In this document: in pieces, positions 34,298-45,351 of the stretch
How the letters are laid out: every line of letters starts with the position of its first letter
How positions within the stretch are numbered: the first letter of the stretch is position 1
From: Solimonas aquatica
GTDB taxonomy: Bacteria; Pseudomonadota; Gammaproteobacteria; Nevskiales; Nevskiaceae
Direction: 5' to 3'
Length of the DNA: 64,000 nucleotides
Assembly: GCF_900111015.1 (NCBI RefSeq)
Contig: NZ_FOFS01000014.1
Span: forward strand, 78,535-142,534
The notes under the pieces: generated by a model
Told to the model about the DNA's origin: nothing
The model's input: the letters and a program-made list of their open reading frames with translations, nothing else
Databases searched by the model: none
Translations under genes and position numbers: made by a program

Positions 34298-36373
34298 ATG
34301 AGCATGGGTGCAGACGAGGCTTCGTATCCACAGGTGCCGGCGCTGCAGGAAGCGGCGGAGCTGATCGCGCGCGCCAAGTACTTCCTGCCCGGCGAGGACC
34401 TGGACGGCCTGCGCCGGCGCCTGGCGCGCACCCTGGCCGCCGTCGAGGCCCGGCCGGCGGACTGGGAGCCGCGTTTCTACCGCACGCTGCAGCACGCCTT
34501 CCCCGGCGGGCGGATCATGGCCAATGCCGGCGCCCAGGCTTATCGCGCCCATGTTTCCACCATCAACTGCACGGTCTCGCGCAGCATCGAGGACTCGCTG
34601 GAAGGCATCATGCAGGCCGCCAGCGAGGCGGCACTGACGCTCAAGGCCGGCTGCGGCATCGGCTACGACTTCAGCACCCTGCGGCCGCGCGGCGCGCACG
34701 TGACGGGCGCCGGCGCCGCCACCTCCGGGCCGTTGCCGTTCATGGACGTGTTCGACGCCATCTGCCGCACCATCGCCAGTGCCGGCGGCCGGCGCGGCGC
34801 GCAGATGGGCTGCCTGGAGGTGAGCCATCCGGACATCGAGGATTTCATCCTGGCCAAGCGCGAGACCGGCCGCCTGCGCGCTTTCAACCTGTCCTGCCTG
34901 GTCACGGAGGCCTTCATCCAGGCGGTGCGCGAGGACCAGGAGTGGCCGCTGGTATTTCCCGCCTTCCGCCACGAGATCGGCCATGTGCCGCTGCTCTGGC
35001 GCGACTGGCCGCGCACCGACCCCGACTACACCGTCAATGAGCAGGGCCAGACCGCCTGCCGCATCTATCGCCGCCTCCGCGCCCGCGCGCTCTGGGCGCT
35101 GATCCTGCGCTCCACCTATGACTACTCCGATCCCGGTTTCATCCTGATCGACGAGTGCAATCGCATGAACCCGCTGTGGTTCAGCGAGCAGCTCCGCGCC
35201 ACCAACCCGTGCGGCGAGCAACCTTTACCGCCCTACGGCGCCTGCCTGCTCGGTTCGGTGAATCTCGCCAGCCTCGTGCACGAGCCCTACACGCCGCGCG
35301 CGCGTTTTGATTTCGCGGCGTACGAAGAGGTGGTGAGCGTGTTTGCGCGCATGCTCGACAATGTCTGCGAGCTGCACGGTCTGCCGCTGTCGCAGCAGGC
35401 GCAGGAGATCGCGCGCAAGCGTCGCCATGGCATGGGCTACTTCGGTCTGGGTTCGGCGATGGTGATGCTGGGCATGGCCTATGGCGACGAGGCCTCGCTG
35501 CGCTTCACGCACGAAGTCACGCAGCGTCTGGCCCTGGCCAACTGGCGCACGGCGCTGGCGCTGGCGCGAGAGAAAGGCCCGGCGCCGGCGCTGCGCGAGG
35601 ACATCGAGCTCAGCCCACGGCATCTGCGCCAGAGCCCGCAGCTTGCGCAGGACGGCTATCGCGCGGGACAGAAAATACCGGCGCGCCTGCTGCACGCGCG
35701 CTACTCGCCGTACCTGCAGCGCCTCGCCACGCTGGATGCGGAGCTGACTGCACAGCTCGCCGAGCACGGTGCGCGCTACACGCACGCCACGTCCATCGCG
35801 CCCACCGGCACCATGGCCGCTTCGGTGGGCAACAACGCCAGCAATGGCATCGAGCCTTCCTTCGCGCACAGCTATCTGCGCAACATGATCGTGCCGGGCG
35901 AGCGCGCCAAGCGCGCGCTGCGCATGGAGTCCTACGAGCTGCTGCTGTACCGACAGCTGGTGGATGAAAAAGTCGATGCCGAAAAACTGCCGGCGATCTT
36001 TCACGCCGCCACCGAGATCGCCCCGCGTGCGCATCTGGCCGTGCAGGCCGCCGCGCAGCACTGGGTGGACGCCGCCATCTCCAAGACCATCAATGTGCCG
36101 GGCGACATCGCCTTCGAGGACTTCAGGACGCTCTACGACGAGGCCATCGCCCAGGGCCTGAAAGGCTGCACCACTTTCCGCTTCAATCCGGCGCAGCATC
36201 AGGGCGTGCTGGTGCGCGAGCAGGATCTGGCGCAGACCCGTTATGAATTCCAGCTCGCCGATGGCAGCCGTGTGCAGCTGCCGGGCGATGCCGAAGTCGA
36301 GTACGAGAACGCGCGTTACACCGCCGCCAATCTCTACGATGCACTCAAGGAAGGTTTCTACGGGAAGCTATGA
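34298..36373 (+). CDS. nrdJa: Adenosylcobalamin-dependent ribonucleotide reductase, large part
   Basis: A 691-residue class II ribonucleotide reductase, which makes deoxyribonucleotides using adenosylcobalamin and therefore works with or without oxygen. Key features: the redox Cys in STINCTVS, the substrate loop AGCGIGYDFSTLRP, the thiyl-radical loop TNPCGEQPLPPYGACLLGS (Asn-Cys-Glu catalytic set), and SIAPTGTMAA near the C-terminal barrel strand. The C-terminal partner is encoded separately by nrdJb, starting one base after this stop, as in Xanthomonas and Pseudomonas. I start at the ATG at 34298, with AAGG about 5 nt upstream; the longer frame from 34214 looks non-coding. An ATG two codons later is also possible. 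Confidence 0.92.
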   Translation: MSMGADEASYPQVPALQEAAELIARAKYFLPGEDLDGLRRRLARTLAAVEARPADWEPRFYRTLQHAFPGGRIMANAGAQAYRAHVSTINCTVSRSIEDSLEGIMQAASEAALTLKAGCGIGYDFSTLRPRGAHVTGAGAATSGPLPFMDVFDAICRTIASAGGRRGAQMGCLEVSHPDIEDFILAKRETGRLRAFNLSCLVTEAFIQAVREDQEWPLVFPAFRHEIGHVPLLWRDWPRTDPDYTVNEQGQTACRIYRRLRARALWALILRSTYDYSDPGFILIDECNRMNPLWFSEQLRATNPCGEQPLPPYGACLLGSVNLASLVHEPYTPRARFDFAAYEEVVSVFARMLDNVCELHGLPLSQQAQEIARKRRHGMGYFGLGSAMVMLGMAYGDEASLRFTHEVTQRLALANWRTALALAREKGPAPALREDIELSPRHLRQSPQLAQDGYRAGQKIPARLLHARYSPYLQRLATLDAELTAQLAEHGARYTHATSIAPTGTMAASVGNNASNGIEPSFAHSYLRNMIVPGERAKRALRMESYELLLYRQLVDEKVDAEKLPAIFHAATEIAPRAHLAVQAAAQHWVDAAISKTINVPGDIAFEDFRTLYDEAIAQGLKGCTTFRFNPAQHQGVLVREQDLAQTRYEFQLADGSRVQLPGDAEVEYENARYTAANLYDALKEGFYGKL

Positions 36374-36374
36374 G

Positions 36375-37145
36375 ATGAGCGAGAAAAAGAAGATCACGCG
36401 CATCAAGCAGAAAATCGTCGGCTGGTCGACGCAGCCGGCGGCGCCCAGCGCCAATGATGCGGCGCCGGAGCGCGACCCGCGTTATCTTCGCATCGAAAAG
36501 CGCGAGGACGGCAGCTGGGAATCGCTCACCACCAAGATCACGCTCACCTCTTCAACCGGGCCGAAGACCATCTACTTCGTGATCGGTTTCGGCGTGGTCT
36601 GCGGCCGCGTGCAGGACGAGAACGTGTGCATCGAACGGCCGCTGGAATTCTTCGTGCCGGCCGGGCAGACCGCCGCCGAGCATCAATGGGTCTCGGCCAC
36701 CATGCGCACCTTGTCGCTGTCGGCGCGCGGCGGCTTTCTGGCCAAGGCCCTGGCCGATCTGCGCAAGGTGTCCTGGGATCGCGGCCCGGTGTGGTTCGGC
36801 AAGAACAAGGCCGGCAAGGGGTTGGTGCACGACTCCGAAGTCGCGGCCATCGCCTGGGCCATGCAGCAGGAGTTGCGCAAGCGCGGTTATCTGGACGAGC
36901 AGGGCCAGGAGAAGCCGCTGGCGGAACTGGCCGCACAGTACGCACGGCTGCGCGAGTATCGCGAAGCCCTGCCGCTGGACAACCCCGGCGCCGCGACCCT
37001 GAGCCTGCCGCTGATCGAGACCCCGCCGCCGCGCAGCGCGCTGCCGGTGCTGGGCCTGTGTCCCGATCCGGAATGCCGCGGCGAGATGGTGATGAAGGAC
37101 GGCTGTCCCACCTGCCTGGATTGCGGGTATTCCAAATGCGGATGA
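36375..37145 (+). CDS. nrdJb: Class II ribonucleotide reductase, small C-terminal part
   Basis: A 256-residue protein carrying the TSCPD-like region (TSSTGPKTIYFVIGFG ... RGGFLAKALADLRKVSWDRGP) and a C-terminal Cys-rich tail, CPDPECRGEMVMKDGCPTC then CGYSKCG, that re-reduces the active-site disulphide of the large part. The ATG at 36375 lies one base after the nrdJa stop. This two-gene split of NrdJ is known from Xanthomonas and Pseudomonas. No B12 synthesis or BtuB gene is visible in this window. Confidence 0.88.
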   Translation: MSEKKKITRIKQKIVGWSTQPAAPSANDAAPERDPRYLRIEKREDGSWESLTTKITLTSSTGPKTIYFVIGFGVVCGRVQDENVCIERPLEFFVPAGQTAAEHQWVSATMRTLSLSARGGFLAKALADLRKVSWDRGPVWFGKNKAGKGLVHDSEVAAIAWAMQQELRKRGYLDEQGQEKPLAELAAQYARLREYREALPLDNPGAATLSLPLIETPPPRSALPVLGLCPDPECRGEMVMKDGCPTCLDCGYSKCG

Positions 37146-37166
37146 GCGGCTGAGGATTTTTGCGGC

Positions 37167-37195
37167 TTGGGCAGGCGCAGCGGCTCGCATAAGAT
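37167..37195 (+). promoter_or_regulatory. Candidate sigma-70 promoter of the DUF885 gene
   Basis: TTGGGC (37167-37172), a 17-nt spacer, then TAAGAT (37190-37195). It ends 35 nt before the ATG at 37231. Confidence 0.5.
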
Positions 37196-37230
37196 CGTCG
37201 GCTTCAGCCCTTCGTTCCGGAGTCCTGCGC

Positions 37231-38988
37231 ATGTTTTCAGCCCGCACCGCAGCCAGCATCGCGCTGTGCTTTCTGGTGATCGCCTGCAGCAGTGCGCCGG
37301 TGCCGCCTCCGATCAAGGAGTCGCTCGCAGTGGCGCCGCCGCCGAGCGAGGTCTACGACAATCCTGACTGGTCGGCGCATCTGAAGGGCTTCATCGAGGA
37401 CTACTTCCATTACGAGCCGGCGGGCGCGGCGATGCAGGGCCGCCATGAGTACGATGGTCAGCTGCCGGACTGGAGCGCCGAGGGTCTCAGGAAAAAGCTG
37501 GACTGGCTGCAGGCGCAGCGCGCCATCAGCAGCGATTTCCGTGAATTCGATCTGTCGCCGCGCCAGCGCTTCGAACGTGAATACCTGCTCGCGCGCATCG
37601 ACACCGAGCTGTTCTGGCAGCGCGAGGCCGAAGGGCCTTATCGCAACCCTGCCTACTACACCGGCAGCCTGGAGCCGGCGATGTATCTGTCGCGCCCCTA
37701 CGCGCCGCTGGAACAGCGCATGAAGGCCTACATCGCCTACGCGCGCGCGGTGCCGCGCGCGGCGGCGCAGATCCGCGCCAATCTGCGCTCGCCGCTGCCC
37801 AGGACCTTCGTGCAGCTGGGCATCAATGGCTTCGGCGGCTTTCCGGATTTTTATCGCAAGGATGTGCCCAAGGTCTTTGCGGCAGTGAAGGACCCGCAGC
37901 TGCAGAAGGAACTGCGCGCCGCCAACGAAGAGGCCGCCAAGGCCATGCAGGAGCTGGCGAACTGGCTCAAGACCCAGCAGGCCACGGCCAACGACAACTT
38001 CGCGCTGGGCTACGAACGCTTCGCCAACATGCTGTACATGACCGAGCGCGTGAGCACGCCGCTGAGTCAGCTGCGCGCGATTGCGCAGGCCGATCTGAAT
38101 CGCAATCTCGAAGCCCTGGCCAAGGCCTGCGCGCAGTTTGCGCCGGGCGCCAGCCTGGCCGAGTGCACCGCCAAGGAGGCCGCCGACAAGCCGCAGGGCG
38201 GCGCCGTGGAGGGCGCGCGTGCGCAGCTGACCGGGCTCAAGCAGTTCCTGCTCGACAAGCAGCTGGTGACCATTCCCGGCGAGGAGCAGGCCCTGGTGGC
38301 CGAGGCGCCGCCGTATCAGCGCTGGAACTTCGCCTACATCGACATCGCCGGCCCTTACGACAAGGGCATGCCCTCGGTCTACAACATCGCGCCGCCGGAC
38401 CCGAGCTGGCCCAAGGCCGAGCAGCTGGCCTATGTGCCGGGCAAGGCCTCGCTGCTGTTCACCTCCGTGCACGAAGTCTGGCCCGGCCACTTCCTGCAGT
38501 TCCTGCATGCCAACCGCTCACCGTTTTTGTTCGGACAGATTTTCGTGGGCTATGCCTACGCCGAGGGCTGGGCGCATTACACCGAAGAGATGATGTGGGA
38601 CGCGGGCCTGGGCGATGGCGATCCGCAGACGCATATCGGCCAGCTGGAAGAAGCGCTGCTGCGCGATGTGCGCTTCATCTGCGCCATGGGCCTGCACACG
38701 CAGAACATGAGCGTGCAGGAATGCGAGACCCTGTTCCGGGAGAAGGCCTTTCAGGATCCGGGCAATGCGCGGCAGCAGGCGGCGCGCGGCACCTACGACC
38801 CGGCCTATCTGAACTACACGATGGGCAAGCTGATGATCATGAAGCTGCGCGCCGACTGGACCGCGACGCGCGGCGGCCGCGAGGCCTGGCGCGCTTTCCA
38901 CGATCAGTTCCTGTCCTACGGCGGCCCGCCGATTCCGCTGGTGCGCCGGCAGATGCTGGGCGAGAAGGACGACGGCCGGCTGTTCTGA
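37231..38988 (+). CDS. DUF885 family lipoprotein, putative metallopeptidase
   Basis: A 585-residue exported protein. A lipobox VIAC near residue 19 marks it as a lipoprotein. The DUF885 core contains the zinc-like motif HEVWPGH (His414, Glu415, His420) and a downstream acidic segment AYAEGWAHYTEEMMW. DUF885 proteins are related to metallo-carboxypeptidase folds; the substrate is not known here. GGAG lies 8 nt before the ATG. A hairpin built on CCCTCTCCC follows the stop by 12 nt and may end the transcript. Confidence 0.82.
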   Translation: MFSARTAASIALCFLVIACSSAPVPPPIKESLAVAPPPSEVYDNPDWSAHLKGFIEDYFHYEPAGAAMQGRHEYDGQLPDWSAEGLRKKLDWLQAQRAISSDFREFDLSPRQRFEREYLLARIDTELFWQREAEGPYRNPAYYTGSLEPAMYLSRPYAPLEQRMKAYIAYARAVPRAAAQIRANLRSPLPRTFVQLGINGFGGFPDFYRKDVPKVFAAVKDPQLQKELRAANEEAAKAMQELANWLKTQQATANDNFALGYERFANMLYMTERVSTPLSQLRAIAQADLNRNLEALAKACAQFAPGASLAECTAKEAADKPQGGAVEGARAQLTGLKQFLLDKQLVTIPGEEQALVAEAPPYQRWNFAYIDIAGPYDKGMPSVYNIAPPDPSWPKAEQLAYVPGKASLLFTSVHEVWPGHFLQFLHANRSPFLFGQIFVGYAYAEGWAHYTEEMMWDAGLGDGDPQTHIGQLEEALLRDVRFICAMGLHTQNMSVQECETLFREKAFQDPGNARQQAARGTYDPAYLNYTMGKLMIMKLRADWTATRGGREAWRAFHDQFLSYGGPPIPLVRRQMLGEKDDGRLF

Positions 38989-39000
38989 GGGCAGGCCGCG

Positions 39001-39041
39001 ATTCCCTCTCCCCCATCGCTGCGCGATGAGGGAGAGGGAAT
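39001..39041. repeat. CCCTCTCCC palindromic repeat
   Basis: ATTCCCTCTCCC (39001-39012) pairs with GGGAGAGGGAAT (39030-39041), with an inner CATCGC/GCGATG stem. A related module occurs at 62103-62142. These are typical intergenic REP-like hairpins; this one may also act as a terminator for the DUF885 gene. Confidence 0.7.
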
Positions 39042-39085
39042 TCTCCAGCGAGAGTTTTGCTTGTGATCTTGAAGCGCGGCTTCGC

Positions 39086-39400
39086 TTACGCGAAGTGACA
39101 GACGTAGTGCAGGGTTTCCAGCGTTTCGATATCGAAGTGCGAGTTGCCCGGCGCCTCGAAGGACTGCCCGCCCTGGTACTCGGTCCACTCGCTCTGACCG
39201 GCGAGCTTGACGCGGCAACGGCCTTCCAGCAGTTCCATCACTTCCGGCGCGCCGGTGGAAAAGCGCAGGCTGGAGGGCAGGATCACGCCCACCGACTTGC
39301 GCGTGCCGTCGGCCAGCAGCACGGTGTGACTGACGCACTTGCCGTCGAAGTAGACATTGGCCTTCTTGACGACGGAAACCTGATCGAATTGCGTGCTCAT
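39086..39400 (-). CDS. ppnP: Pyrimidine/purine nucleoside phosphorylase
   Basis: A 104-residue single-domain cupin of the PpnP (YaiE/DUF1255) family, which phosphorolyses a broad set of nucleosides to free base and ribose 1-phosphate. [39 protein letters not shown] and [12 protein letters not shown] match the family. AAGGGCAG precedes the ATG. It begins 6 nt after the second rubredoxin gene, so the two are probably cotranscribed. Confidence 0.92.
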   Translation of the reverse strand: MSTQFDQVSVVKKANVYFDGKCVSHTVLLADGTRKSVGVILPSSLRFSTGAPEVMELLEGRCRVKLAGQSEWTEYQGGQSFEAPGNSHFDIETLETLHYVCHFA

Positions 39401-39406
39401 CTGCCC

Positions 39407-39580
39407 TTAGTCCGCCTCGACCATTTCGAAATCGCCCTTGGAGGCGCCGCAATCCGGGCAGGACCAGGTGTCCGGCACGTCGTCCCAGCGGGTGCCCGGC
39501 GCGATGCCGTCATCCGGCGCGCCCACGGCTTCGTCATAAACCCAGTCGCAAATCACACAGCGCCACTTCCGATATGGCAT
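39407..39580 (-). CDS. Rubredoxin (second copy)
   Basis: A 57-residue rubredoxin with the two iron-binding Cys pairs CVICDW and CPDCGASK and the usual [10 protein letters not shown] core. Rubredoxins carry electrons to AlkB from a rubredoxin reductase. The start is the ATG at 39580; nine codons upstream in frame lack family similarity. An intrinsic terminator (39616-39663) separates it from the first rubredoxin, so it probably has its own promoter and shares a transcript with ppnP. Confidence 0.92.
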   Translation of the reverse strand: MPYRKWRCVICDWVYDEAVGAPDDGIAPGTRWDDVPDTWSCPDCGASKGDFEMVEAD

Positions 39581-39615
39581 AGCAGTATCCCGGCCCCCGA
39601 GGCCCAAAAGTCAAT

Positions 39616-39663
39616 AAAAAAAGGCGGCGCATCTTAGCCGATGACCGGCTTCGATGCGCCGCC
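39616..39663 (-). terminator. Strong intrinsic terminator after alkB-rubredoxin
   Basis: GGCGGCGCATC (39623-39633) pairs with GATGCGCCGCC (39653-39663), 11 bp, with an inner hairpin. On the minus strand seven T follow (39622-39616). It ends the alkB-rubredoxin transcript 30 nt after the stop. Confidence 0.85.
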
Positions 39664-39692
39664 AGGGCAATGGCCTCAAGCTTTTTAGGGCT

Positions 39693-39866
39693 TCAGGCCT
39701 CGGCGACTTCCACCATCTGGAATTCCGCCTTGGGCGCGCCGCAGTCCGGACAGGACCAGCTGTCGGGCACGTCTTCCCAGCGGGTGCCCGGGGCAATGCC
39801 GTCTTCCGGCATGCCGAGGGCTTCGTCGTATTCAAAATCACAGATCACACAGCGCCAGCGTCGCAT
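39693..39866 (-). CDS. Rubredoxin (first copy, alkB-linked)
   Basis: A 57-residue rubredoxin with Cys pairs CVICDF and CPDCGAPK, core [10 protein letters not shown], and a slightly acidic C-terminus. It starts at the ATG at 39866, with AAAGGAG 8 nt upstream, 29 nt after alkB. It is the likely electron donor of AlkB. The rubredoxin reductase is not in the window. Confidence 0.93.
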   Translation of the reverse strand: MRRWRCVICDFEYDEALGMPEDGIAPGTRWEDVPDSWSCPDCGAPKAEFQMVEVAEA

Positions 39867-39895
39867 GGGGGTGGCTCCTTTCATGGCAGAGGCGT

Positions 39896-41035
39896 TCAGG
39901 CGGCGGAGGTCGCCAGACGCAGGGCCGGCTTCACATTGGCGCTGCGCAGATCGCCGCGGTAATGCGCCTGCACGCGCGGATTCATCACCGCAAACCACAG
40001 CGGCGGGCAGTAGGCCAGCAGAATCATGCCGGCATAGCCATTGGGCAGCTGCGGGGAATCGTCGAAGTGACGCAGCGCCTCATAGCCGCGCAGCGGATGC
40101 GCGTGGTGGTCGGAATGGCGCTCCAGGCCGTAGAGGAAGATGTTGCTGAAGATGTGGTTGCTGTTCCAGGAATGCACGGGCTGGCAGCGCTCGTAGCGGC
40201 CGCTGGGCAGCTTCTTGCGGCACAGGCCGTAATGCTCCAGGTAGTTCACCACTTCCAGCAGGCTGAAGCCGTAGACGGCCTGGATCAGCAGGAAGGGCAG
40301 GGCCATCCAGCCCAGCCAGGCGACCAGGCCTGCGAACAGGATCGGCGTCATCACCCAGGCGTTGAGCACGTCATTGCGCCAGTGCCAGAAGCCGTGACCG
40401 CGACGCGCCATGCGCGCCTTTTCGATGGCGATGGCCGAGCGCATGCCGCCGAGGATGGTGCGCGGCAGGAAGGCGTAGAAGGATTCGCCGTAGCGCGAGG
40501 AGGCCGGATCTTCCGGCGTGGCCACGCGCACGTGATGGCCGCGGTTGTGCTCGGAGTAGAAATGACCATAGCCGGTCGGCGCCAGCGCCAGCTTGGCCAG
40601 CCACTGCTCGAAGGGATTGGTCTTGTGACCCAGCTCATGCGCCACCGCGATGGCGATGCCGGTGGTCATGCCCACGGAAATCGACAGGCCCAGGTATTCG
40701 TACCAGTGCAGGGACTGGGTGGCGGCCACCCAGGCGGCCCAGATCAGCGAGGCGTATTCCACCGGCACGGCGGCGTACACCGCCCAGCGGTAATAGCGGT
40801 CGCGCTCCAGCGCCGGCACCACGGCCTCCGGCGGATTGTTGCGGTCCTCGCCGAAAATGAAGTCCAGCGCCGGCACGCCCAGGTACACGAACAGCGGCGC
40901 GAACCACCAGAACAGGGACAGGCCGGTGGCCTGCACCAGACCGCCGCCGATCAGCGGCAGGGCCATGGCCAGGATGCCCAGGAGCCAGAGGTAGCGCTTG
41001 CGGTCGCGCCAGTTGCCGGGAAGGGATTGCTGCAT
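39896..41035 (-). CDS. alkB: Alkane 1-monooxygenase
   Basis: A 379-residue integral-membrane diiron hydroxylase that oxidises n-alkanes at the terminal carbon. The histidine boxes are complete: HELGHK (133-138), EHNRGHH (162-168) and LERHSDHH (304-311), plus NYLEHYGL (264-271). Six hydrophobic segments are visible. It is followed by a rubredoxin gene and a terminator. GGAGAG lies about 8 nt before the ATG. The upstream region holds two direct repeats of CGTTCAATT that could bind a regulator. It indicates growth on hydrocarbons. Confidence 0.95.
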   Translation of the reverse strand: MQQSLPGNWRDRKRYLWLLGILAMALPLIGGGLVQATGLSLFWWFAPLFVYLGVPALDFIFGEDRNNPPEAVVPALERDRYYRWAVYAAVPVEYASLIWAAWVAATQSLHWYEYLGLSISVGMTTGIAIAVAHELGHKTNPFEQWLAKLALAPTGYGHFYSEHNRGHHVRVATPEDPASSRYGESFYAFLPRTILGGMRSAIAIEKARMARRGHGFWHWRNDVLNAWVMTPILFAGLVAWLGWMALPFLLIQAVYGFSLLEVVNYLEHYGLCRKKLPSGRYERCQPVHSWNSNHIFSNIFLYGLERHSDHHAHPLRGYEALRHFDDSPQLPNGYAGMILLAYCPPLWFAVMNPRVQAHYRGDLRSANVKPALRLATSAA

Positions 41036-41079
41036 GGTTCGCTCTCCAGATGTCGGGATCAGACGACGGCCGGTTAATA

Positions 41080-41118
41080 AACCGTACGTTCAATTCATAA
41101 TTGTCCGAGCGTTCAATT
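41080..41118 (-). promoter_or_regulatory. Candidate regulator site upstream of alkB
   Basis: ACGTTCAATT (41086-41095) and GCGTTCAATT (41109-41118) are direct repeats 23 bp apart, about two helical turns. The first copy is also part of an imperfect palindrome centred on CGTACG. The sites lie 45-83 nt before the alkB ATG. A TetR-like regulator is plausible but none is encoded nearby. Confidence 0.4.
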
Positions 41119-41169
41119 GCAGGCAAGCTGCGGGTTTCCGCAATCCGGCTCAAGTCTTTGTGCGCGAGG

Positions 41170-41279
41170 GAAAAAAGAAAGGGCCAAGTTGGGGGAACTT
41201 GGCCCTAGAGAACCCGGAGCGGTTGGGGGAAGTCCGGGTTGGGGGAGTCGAGGAAGCGGGCTTGGGGGACCGCGCTTCC
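41170..41279 (-). ncRNA. C-rich-loop small RNA, sX13-like
   Basis: On the minus strand this roughly 110-nt segment folds into three hairpins in a row. Hairpin 1: GGAAGCG paired with CGCTTCC, loop UCCCCCAAG. Then a linker with another CUCCCCCAA. Hairpin 2: AACCCGGA/TCCGGGTT, loop containing UUCCCCC. Hairpin 3: AGGGCCAAGTT/AACTTGGCCCT, loop CCCCC, followed by TTTCTTTTTT, a strong intrinsic terminator. A possible promoter precedes it (TTGGTC, 16 nt, TCTTAT at 41291-41286). The design, three stem-loops with C-rich loops at about 115 nt, is that described for the Xanthomonas sRNA sX13. No gene of this region uses it as a leader, as alkB starts on the far side of the terminator. Confidence 0.7.
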
Positions 41280-41385
41280 ATGGAAATAAGACTACAGGCT
41301 GTCGGGAGACCAAACCGGGCATGTGGGATGCAAGGCCGGAATGGGCGGATAAACGGTAAGGTTGCCGCCCGTCCGCTGCTCAGGC

Positions 41386-41422
41386 ATATCTGCATCCGCC
41401 TATGCGGATCAAGAGATATACT
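41386..41422 (+). promoter_or_regulatory. metH promoter with nested palindromic operator
   Basis: ATATCT (41386-41391) and AGATAT (41414-41419) enclose ATCCGC (41394-41399) and GCGGAT (41404-41409). The outer right arm overlaps the -10 box TATACT (41417-41422), 28 nt before the metH ATG. A repressor bound here would block RNA polymerase. A regulator of methionine metabolism is likely; which one cannot be read from this window. Confidence 0.55.
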
Positions 41423-41450
41423 GCCGGCCCGTTTTCAGCCGGCCGCCGCC

Positions 41451-45242
<3,792 letters not shown>

Positions 45243-45351
45243 AGCACGCCGCGTACCTGGCGGTGCGCGCCGGGCGACTGTGACAAGCCGCCGCTTCCAA
45301 GGGCCAGGTCGCTTGCTAAGCTAATCCCCAGCACCAAGGGGAGAACAAAAA

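Noticed and set aside
41150..41450. SAH or SAM riboswitch in a metH leader
   Set aside because: The promoter-like -10 at 41417-41422 gives a leader of only about 20 nt, and the structured part upstream ends in a terminator on the minus strand, so it is not in the metH mRNA.
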